Source: Rhodospirillaceae bacterium (GTDB lineage Bacteria; Pseudomonadota; Alphaproteobacteria; DSM-16000; Inquilinaceae). From it: a stretch of 64,000 nucleotides of DNA. Position 1 is the stretch's first letter, and each line of letters begins with the position of its first letter. The position numbers and the translations under genes are program-made. Positions 58,890 to 64,000 of the stretch are shown here, in pieces. Where the stretch lies: the NCBI GenBank assembly GCA_020638575.1, contig JACKIH010000003.1:3335001-3399000 (forward strand), in the 5' to 3' direction. The notes beneath the pieces are model-generated. The model searched no databases, was not told the origin of the DNA, and saw only the letters and a program-made list of their open reading frames with translations.

Positions 58890-59489
58890 TCAGGCCGCGT
58901 AGGCGCTGCGAAGGGTAGTATAGGCCCAGTTGATCGATTTCAACCTCTCCTCCGCCTCGCGGCTGCCGCCGTTGATGTCCGGATGGTAGCGTTTGGCGAG
59001 CGCCTTGTAGCGGGCCTTGATGGTGGCGAAGTCCACCGGCGGCGTGAGATCGAGCACACCGAGCGCCCGGTCCTCCTCGCTGCGGGCGGAGTGTGCCCCC
59101 TCGCCCGTGTGGTGGCCGGACCGGCCGTGTCCCCCCGGGAATTCGTCGCCGGCGCCGTAGGACCGCCGGATGCGGTCGCGCATCCGGTTCTCCGCCGCCT
59201 GCCAGGAGCCGAACGGCCAGGAGGGCCGCTGCCAGCAGGTGTCCGCGCGGACCATCCGTTCCACCGCGTCGTCGTCGAGGCTGGCGCAGTAGTTCCACGC
59301 CTCGTTGTACGCGCGTACGTGTTCCAGGCAGTACCAGTGGTAGTCGTTGAGCCGGTCGGGCGACTTGGGCGCGCGGTATTCGCCCGCCGCGGTACAGCCC
59401 GGCGCATCGCAGCGGCGTACCTGCGGCCCGTCGTCCGCAAACAGCGGATCCAGCCTGAACGCAGCCTGCCTCGACGTCTTGTTCATCAT
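58890..59489 (-). CDS. DnaJ-domain protein linked to cobS
   Basis: This 199-residue protein has a C-terminal J domain (about 140-197, LGVLDLTPPVDFATIKARYK, then KRYHPDINGGSREAEERLKS). The HPD motif that stimulates Hsp70 ATPase is near residue 167. The N-terminal part has RRCDAPGCTAAGEYRAPKSP, then DYHWYCLEHVRAYNEAWNYC, a Cys/His-rich region conserved in this alphaproteobacterial type. The start is one of two adjacent ATGs (59489 or 59486). The neighbours cobS and bolA are the customary context. It probably recruits DnaK to a specific client, not yet known. Confidence 0.9.
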   Translation of the reverse strand: MMNKTSRQAAFRLDPLFADDGPQVRRCDAPGCTAAGEYRAPKSPDRLNDYHWYCLEHVRAYNEAWNYCASLDDDAVERMVRADTCWQRPSWPFGSWQAAENRMRDRIRRSYGAGDEFPGGHGRSGHHTGEGAHSARSEEDRALGVLDLTPPVDFATIKARYKALAKRYHPDINGGSREAEERLKSINWAYTTLRSAYAA

Positions 59490-59554
59490 GAGGTCGAGTA
59501 TGGTCCCAAGGGGGGTGGTGAGACAAGCCGCGGCGCCGGTCCGCCGGCCCTCCG

Positions 59555-60478
59555 TCAGGCCCGCTGGGCGCTGCTGCGCGGCCGGTCGGCCCAGGCAACC
59601 AGGGCCAATCCGCCGATGATCAGGACGAGGCCGAGGCCGCGGGTGACATCGATGGTCTCGCCCAGCAGCCATGCGGAAAACAACAGCCCAGCCATGGGCA
59701 CCGCCAGCAGGCCGAGCGAGGTGGTGACGGCCGGCAGCGAGCGTGCCACCAGGATCTGGGCGATGAAGCCGAAGGCGGACGCGATGGGCCCGTTGAAGGC
59801 GAGGATGGCGATCAGCTCGGGCGTGAAGTCGATGGGGCGGCTGCCCTCCAGCACGTAGGCCAATGGCACCAGCACCAGCGAGCCCACGAGGAACTGCCAG
59901 GGCGACAGCTCGATCGGCCCGGTCACCCAGCGGTGGGCGCGGATGTGCAGGATGGCGAGCGCCCACAGCAGGGCCGCCAGCATCAGGCAGCCGTTGCCGA
60001 TCAGCGTGTCGGGATGCGTCCAGTCGAACCCCAGCGGATTGAACAGCACCGCCACGCCGGCCAGTCCGGTGGCGAGCCCGGCGACCTTGAGCCGCGACAG
60101 CCGCTCGCCCAGCAGCCACACCGCCCCCGGCACCACCCAGAGCGGCGTGGTGTAGGCGAGGATCGCCGAGCGCCCGGCATCGACGAACAGGAGGCCGGTG
60201 TTTACCAGCACCAGGAACCCCACCATGTGGAGCAGCGACACCGAAAGGATCAGCGGCAGGTCGTGGCGGGTGGGCCAGACCAGCCGGCCGGCGGCGGCGA
60301 GCCCGATGAACATGGTCAGCCCGCCGAGCCCGATACGCGCCGCAGCGAAGGTCATGGGGCCGATATGCTGCAGCCCCGTCTTCATCACCGGCCAGTTGAC
60401 GCCCCAGACCACCACCACCAGCGCCAGCATGATCACCGCGGCGCGGGGCGAAAGGGGCCTGGAAGCGGGTGGCGGCAT
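59555..60478 (-). CDS. EamA/DMT-family transporter
   Basis: This 307-residue inner-membrane protein has ten predicted helices in two EamA repeats. The first opens MLALVVVVWGVNWPVMKTGL and the second begins near residue 160 (LMLAALLWALAILHIRAHRW). Members export amino acids, metabolites or toxic compounds. Substrate not predictable. The start is the ATG at 60478. It separates the DnaJ-domain gene from bolA, which are often nearer each other. Confidence 0.9.
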   Translation of the reverse strand: MPPPASRPLSPRAAVIMLALVVVVWGVNWPVMKTGLQHIGPMTFAAARIGLGGLTMFIGLAAAGRLVWPTRHDLPLILSVSLLHMVGFLVLVNTGLLFVDAGRSAILAYTTPLWVVPGAVWLLGERLSRLKVAGLATGLAGVAVLFNPLGFDWTHPDTLIGNGCLMLAALLWALAILHIRAHRWVTGPIELSPWQFLVGSLVLVPLAYVLEGSRPIDFTPELIAILAFNGPIASAFGFIAQILVARSLPAVTTSLGLLAVPMAGLLFSAWLLGETIDVTRGLGLVLIIGGLALVAWADRPRSSAQRA

Positions 60479-60640
60479 GGCAACGGCGCTGGCTGACGGT
60501 GGGGCGGGTGCGCATCTCGGCGGATCGGGGTGTGGCGAGACCCGCCCGGCGATGCCATATGGTGTCGGACAGGCACAGCCTCGACCGTGGCCGGCCGCAC
60601 CCGGAATCGCCAGCCCGCCGACGAAAAGGGGATACCCAGT

Positions 60641-60928
60641 ATGACCGGCCCCGTGGCCCAGAGCATCGACCGAAAACTAAAGGCTGCCCTGTCCCCCCAG
60701 CGCGTGGACATCGTCGACGACAGCCACCGCCACGCCGGCCATGCCGGGCATGACGGGCGCGGCGAGAGCCATTTCAACGTCACCGTGGTGTCCGACGCGT
60801 TCGCCGGCAAGTCGCGCGTGGAGCGCCAACGCCTGGTCTATGGCGTGCTGGCCGAGGAAATGGCCGGTCGGGTGCATGCCCTGGCGCTGGTGACGCTGAC
60901 GCCGCAAGAAGCGGCGGCCTCCCGGTAG
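60641..60928 (+). CDS. bolA: BolA-family protein
   Basis: This 95-residue protein has the BolA fold: IDRKLKAALSPQRVDIVDDS, then HAGHAGHDGRGESHFNVTVV, and AFAGKSRVERQRLVYGVLAE. The latter holds the conserved RVxRxRxVY helix and is followed by VHALALVTLTPQE. BolA proteins bind [2Fe-2S] clusters with monothiol glutaredoxins and affect iron and stress control. The loop histidine region GHxGHDGRGESHF is a likely cluster ligand area. The ATG at 60641 has AAAAGGGG upstream. Confidence 0.92.
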   Translation: MTGPVAQSIDRKLKAALSPQRVDIVDDSHRHAGHAGHDGRGESHFNVTVVSDAFAGKSRVERQRLVYGVLAEEMAGRVHALALVTLTPQEAAASR

Positions 60929-61090
60929 GTTTTGGCGTGCCGCGCCACCCCAGGGCCATGCTTGGGCACCCATTTCCGCCATGACGCGGGTGCAGTGAGG
61001 GGGCGGTGCCGCAGCGCCACCTCCTCCGGGGCACCGGGTCGATGCCCTGGGGATTGGGGATGCCGGCAATCTTGCAGAGGGGGCCTGGCC

Positions 61091-61813
61091 ATGCAGACGA
61101 CCGGAAACAGGATCGCCGCGATCTTCGGCGCGGCCCTTGCGGCCCTGGCCGCCACCCTGGCCGCCACCCAGGCGGCAGCCCAGCCAGCAGGGTACGAAGG
61201 GTTTGCCGGCGTCTGGCACGAGAACGATTGGCAGTCCATCGACATCGGCCCGGACACCGTGACCTTCATCGACGGCGGCGACCGCTGGGAGATGGACCCC
61301 ACGACCTGCCCCAACCTCTTCGAGCACGAGTTCTCCAGCCGCACCCGCGCCGAGTTCGTGGAGTTTCTGGCGCTCGACAGGCCGGCCAGCGAGGGCGGGC
61401 TGACCGACCATGGCGGGGCGCCGATGGCCGACCGCATCCTCGCCGAGTGGCCGGAGGGGCACGGCCCGGTTGCCACCCTGTGGTCCTACTGCTTTGCCGA
61501 AACCCACGGCGGCACCCTCTATTTCCTCACCGATGAAGACGACCTGACGGGCATCCGCTACGGTGAAGGCATCGCCGAGATCGTGCAGTACAGCCGTGCG
61601 GTGCCGCCGCCCTCCCACGACGTGCTGAGCGACTACGAACGCCTGGAGATCCAGTCGGCGCTGCAACGGCTCAGCCTCTATGGCGGCCCTGTCGACGCGG
61701 TGTTCGGCCCCGCCACCGCCGCGGCGATCCGGGCCTATCAGGAGTCCCTCGGCGAGGAGGCCACCGGGATCCTCACCCGCAGCCAGATCGTCCGCCTGGT
61801 CTACGGGGGATAG
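61091..61813 (+). CDS. Exported peptidoglycan-binding-domain protein
   Basis: This 240-residue protein has a signal peptide (about 1-32, ending TQAAAQP) and a unique middle domain (about 35-165, with EGFAGVWHENDWQSIDIGPD). A C-terminal PG_binding_1 domain follows (about 180-238, LEIQSALQRLSLYGGPVDAV, then FGPATAAAIRAYQE). It probably sits in the periplasm bound to cell wall. The middle domain looks like a lipocalin-type 'G-W' start but I do not recognise it. ATG 61091 follows a GAGGGGG stretch. Confidence 0.8.
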   Translation: MQTTGNRIAAIFGAALAALAATLAATQAAAQPAGYEGFAGVWHENDWQSIDIGPDTVTFIDGGDRWEMDPTTCPNLFEHEFSSRTRAEFVEFLALDRPASEGGLTDHGGAPMADRILAEWPEGHGPVATLWSYCFAETHGGTLYFLTDEDDLTGIRYGEGIAEIVQYSRAVPPPSHDVLSDYERLEIQSALQRLSLYGGPVDAVFGPATAAAIRAYQESLGEEATGILTRSQIVRLVYGG

Positions 61814-62112
61814 CCCGCGCACGCCGGTCCGCATGGCCGAGCCTTCGCGCTGCCGCCGGGCTGGCCAGCCCGGCAGCGGTATTGCATTCGCACCGATGCT
61901 GCATCGCCGGCCGCCGGCCCGCCGGCTTCACTGCAATGCCATATTGACGTATGCATGAGTTTTGGTAGGAATCCAGGGCAGGCGCTCTTGCAATATAATT
62001 ATCCGTATTGCAATACGGAGATATTCGATTAGATTTTGGTTCTCATGGCGCGCAACGCCTCAAGGGGGCGGTCGGGCGCGCCGGAGTTCAAGCAATTGGA
62101 GTGGCCGGAGCG
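61814..62112 (+). other. Promoter spacer of the ribbon-helix-helix gene
   Basis: This 299-base spacer turns AT-rich from about 61930. It contains TTGACG (61944-61949), a perfect TATAAT (61994-61999) and a palindrome immediately after it. An in-frame ATG at 62008 inside the palindrome is unlikely to be used for translation. Confidence 0.45.
61994..62019 (+). promoter_or_regulatory. -10 element plus 18-base perfect palindrome
   Basis: TATAAT at 61994-61999 is followed two bases later by the perfect inverted repeat TCCGTATTGCAATACGGA (62002-62019), where transcription would begin. A palindrome over the start site ahead of a DNA-binding-protein gene suggests autoregulation by the encoded ribbon-helix-helix protein (inference). 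No good -35 is present. Confidence 0.6.
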
Positions 62113-62391
62113 ATGACGAGCACCCTGCTCAGCAGAAACATCACCGTCGACGGGCACCGGACGAGCATCCGTCTGGAACCGGAGATGTGGGAGGCGCTCG
62201 ACGAGATTTGCCGTCGCGAAGCCCTGTCCATCCACGACTTCTGCTCGCTGGTTGATCAGCGGCGTTGCGCGTCGTCGCTCACTGCGGCGGTGCGCGTCGC
62301 CCTTCTCACCTATTACCGCGACGCGTCGGAGGGGCGCCCCCTGAAGCTGGCGCCGCGCGCGCCGGTGCTGGCGGTGGCTGCGTCCGCCTAG
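62113..62391 (+). CDS. Ribbon-helix-helix (RHH_4) DNA-binding protein
   Basis: This 92-residue protein has the alphaproteobacterial RHH_4 pattern: beta-strand RTSIRLEPEMWEALDEICRR, helix ALSIHDFCSLVDQRR, and SSLTAAVRVALLTYYRDASE. Such dimers bind DNA through the strand residues T-S-I-R-L. The ATG at 62113 is used, based on family starts (STLLSRNITVDGHRTSIRL). The palindrome at 62002-62019 is its candidate operator. The TAG stop touches the end of a dispersed repeat. Confidence 0.88.
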   Translation: MTSTLLSRNITVDGHRTSIRLEPEMWEALDEICRREALSIHDFCSLVDQRRCASSLTAAVRVALLTYYRDASEGRPLKLAPRAPVLAVAASA

Positions 62392-62541
62392 GGCATTTTC
62401 CGTCCATTCTGCGCCGGCCCACACCCCCGCTTGGCCACCCAAGTCATTGTAAGATATTGGGTGGCCGGGTGGCGGGGTTGGGCCGGGAAGCCCCCGGCCC
62501 AACTGCCGCAACCGAAATAACAAGGCGCGAAAGCGCTTTAG
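62390..62541 (-). repeat. Dispersed repeat with long internal stem, copy 2
   Basis: Read on the minus strand it starts TAAAGCGCTTTCGCGC and ends AAAATGCCCT, matching copy 1 (11421-11542) at both ends and in the core CCACCCAAT-(A/C)TTACAATG. It is about 30 bases longer through an extra GC-rich inverted block. It abuts the TAG stop of the ribbon-helix-helix gene. Confidence 0.75.
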
Positions 62542-62581
62542 AAGAAGAGCCGCACGCCCGAGCGCCCAGGAGGCGAGAGCG

Positions 62582-63148
62582 TCAGCGCGAGCCGGTGTAG
62601 TAATCCGGCCAGTGCTCTTCGGCGATGGCACCGTCGCTGGCCAGCGCATGGCAGGTGTTGAGCAGCGGCGGCGGGCGTTTCGTCTTGGGTTGGGGGGGCG
62701 GCTCGTCTTCGCCCAGGCGGGCAAGGATCGGAAAGATCGTCTGGAATGCCGCGGTGGCGACGGAGCCGACCAGCTCGGTCAAGTGGGTGCAGCCGTGCAC
62801 CCCGCCCAGGCGCTCCTTCACCTGGCGGGTGAACCCCGAGGTGATGCGCAGGCCGATCAGTTGCTTATAGGCCGGGTTGATGGCGCCACACACATTGAAG
62901 GGACCGTGCACCGTCGACGCCTCGGCGTCGATGATGGTGAAGTGGTCGTCCACCGTGATCCTCAGCCACATTTCGTGGATCGGTGTGCCCGGCGTGATCT
63001 CGCCGCGGTCGTTGTTCTTGAAGGAATAGGACTTCACGTCCGTCAGGTGGCCCTCGACGTCCCACAATCTATCGGTGCGGCGATAGCCCTGGCAGGTGAT
63101 CGTGCGAGTGTGGATCGGCTCCCGCTCTTGCGGCGGCGACAACGCCAT
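62582..63148 (-). CDS. DUF2889 domain-containing protein
   Basis: This 188-residue soluble protein opens with IHTRTITCQGYRRTDRLWDV and EGHLTDVKSYSF, followed by PIHEMWLRITVDDHFTIIDA. AYKQLIGLRITSGFTRQVKE and GGVHGCTHLTELVGSVATAA complete the set. These blocks define DUF2889, whose function is not known. Conserved Cys/His residues (GVHGCTHL) could bind metal. ATG 63148 has AAGGAG. It is divergent from serC. Confidence 0.9.
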   Translation of the reverse strand: MALSPPQEREPIHTRTITCQGYRRTDRLWDVEGHLTDVKSYSFKNNDRGEITPGTPIHEMWLRITVDDHFTIIDAEASTVHGPFNVCGAINPAYKQLIGLRITSGFTRQVKERLGGVHGCTHLTELVGSVATAAFQTIFPILARLGEDEPPPQPKTKRPPPLLNTCHALASDGAIAEEHWPDYYTGSR

Positions 63149-63317
63149 GGGGTGGTGCTCCTTGCCGGGGATGTCCGTGAACGACAGGCAACCATTGCAT
63201 CAACGTCCCGGCTGGTCGATGCTGCAGTGCAACCGGCTCTCTGGGATGTAGCCATGGCCTGCCTGCGGGTCAACTAGGCGGGGGGCACAGTTGACGGATC
63301 CGCAATCGAGCCTATGA

Positions 63318-63343
63318 GTTCAGGGCCTGATCGCCTTATGAAC
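63318..63343 (+). promoter_or_regulatory. serC: Hairpin in the serC leader, possible serC RNA motif
   Basis: GTTCA (63318-63322) and TGAAC (63339-63343) pair, with an inner GGC/GCC stem around CTGATC, 48 bases before serC. A structured leader upstream of serC is known in Alphaproteobacteria (the serC motif), but I cannot confirm that this sequence belongs to it. Confidence 0.3.
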
Positions 63344-63390
63344 CACCCCCGAATCGTTGCCCCGCCTCGCCATTGCGTGGAGCTGCCCCC

Positions 63391-64000
63391 ATGACCGAAC
63401 CCGTCCGCCGTCCCGCCAACCCGAATTTCTCCTCCGGCCCGTGCGCGAAACGGCCGGGCTGGTCGGTGGACGTGCTGGCCGGTGCCACGGTCGGCCGCTC
63501 GCACCGCTCCAAGCTGGGCAAGGGCAAGCTGGCCCAGGTGATCGACAAGAGCCGCGCCCTCTTGGGCATGCCGGACGACTACCTGCTGGGCGTCGTGCCG
63601 GCGTCGGACACCGGGGCGGTGGAAATGGCCCTGTGGAGCCTGCTCGGCAGCCGCGGTGTCGACATGTTGAGTTGGGAGAGCTTCGGTGCCGGCTGGGTGT
63701 CCGACGTCACCAAGCAGCTCAAGCTCGCCGATGTGCGGGTGCTGGAGGCCCCTTACGGGCAGCTTCCCGACCTCTCCCAGGTCGCCCCCGACCGCGACGT
63801 GGTTTTCACGTGGAACGGAACCACCTCCGGCGTGCGCGTGCCGAACGGCGACTGGATCGCCGATGACCGCACCGGGCTGACCATCTGCGATGCCACCTCC
63901 GCCGCCTTCGCCATGGACCTGCCCTGGGCGAAGCTGGATGTGGTCACCTGGTCCTGGCAGAAGGTGCTGGGCGGCGAGGCGGCCCACGGCATGATGGCGC
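63391..64000 (+). CDS. serC: Phosphoserine aminotransferase, N-terminal part (runs off the window)
   Basis: SerC transaminates 3-phosphohydroxypyruvate with glutamate, using PLP, in serine synthesis. The first 203 residues are present. [16 protein letters not shown] opens the fold, [20 protein letters not shown] binds substrate, and [20 protein letters not shown] and [15 protein letters not shown] follow. K191 in [14 protein letters not shown] forms the Schiff base. This is the alphaproteobacterial SerC subtype. It is divergent from DUF2889. Confidence 0.94.
   Translation, partial: MTEPVRRPANPNFSSGPCAKRPGWSVDVLAGATVGRSHRSKLGKGKLAQVIDKSRALLGMPDDYLLGVVPASDTGAVEMALWSLLGSRGVDMLSWESFGAGWVSDVTKQLKLADVRVLEAPYGQLPDLSQVAPDRDVVFTWNGTTSGVRVPNGDWIADDRTGLTICDATSAAFAMDLPWAKLDVVTWSWQKVLGGEAAHGMMA

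Overview
The window is a high-GC chromosomal segment from an alphaproteobacterium, most likely Rhodospirillales-like. The evidence is gene content and order: aroA-cmk-rpsA divergent from a TIGR02300 'FYDLN acid' gene, DUF2336 and ribbon-helix-helix proteins, a ctaC-ctaD-ctaB-coxF-ctaG-ctaE-DUF983-SURF1-thrC-M16 run, and cobS/cobT beside a DnaJ-domain gene and bolA. No genus can be named from sequence alone. Nearly everything is chromosomal housekeeping or envelope biology. There is no prophage, plasmid, CRISPR array or recognisable defence island.

Layout. 0-8.5 kb: 5' end of hisS, a DUF2336 gene, an isolated AT-rich membrane-protein gene, mnmA, then aroA-cmk-rpsA on the minus strand, TIGR02300 and tRNA-Ala(GGC). 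8.8-14.3 kb: flavin reductase, aldo/keto reductase, a complete IS5-family insertion sequence, LysR regulator, small lipoprotein and an enolase-superfamily enzyme. 14.3-23.2 kb: a minus-strand Tad/Flp pilus operon (cpaA-B-C-D-E-F, tadB, tadC). 23.3-32.4 kb: a surface-glycan locus with a polytopic GT-C-like protein, four glycosyltransferases, two FkbM methyltransferases and a Wzx-type flippase. 32.5 kb: the Flp pilin gene itself, so the glycan genes lie between the pilus machinery and its pilin. 33-39.4 kb: CBS, DsbA-like, DUF1045/HD, SprA-like metalloprotease, TraB/GumN and tldD genes. 39.7-46.6 kb: the aa3 cytochrome c oxidase operon with assembly factors. 46.7-53.3 kb: M32 carboxypeptidase, a lone DUF4347-like protein, an M19 dipeptidase, thrC, an M16 peptidase and a GNAT. 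53.4-60.9 kb: a periplasmic iron-binding protein with a Fur-like box, a GT39 protein, cobT-cobS-dnaJ-like, an EamA transporter and bolA. 61-64 kb: a peptidoglycan-binding exported protein, a ribbon-helix-helix regulator with a palindrome at its promoter, DUF2889 and the 5' part of serC.

How the genes work together. The tad operon builds a Flp pilus whose prepilin is processed by CpaA. The neighbouring glycan genes may decorate the pilus or make a separate surface polymer. ctaC/D/E encode the oxidase core, ctaB supplies haem O, ctaG inserts copper and SURF1 aids haem insertion. CobS and CobT are the AAA+ and VWA parts of aerobic cobaltochelatase.

The most unusual non-coding content is repetitive. 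Four related ~75-85 bp palindromic elements with CTAG-type ends sit in two tandem pairs (15.3-15.5 kb and 45.26-45.43 kb). A second repeat family with a long internal stem has two inverted copies, at 11.4 and 62.4 kb. Several of these ends coincide with TAG stop codons, and one is the target of the IS insertion.
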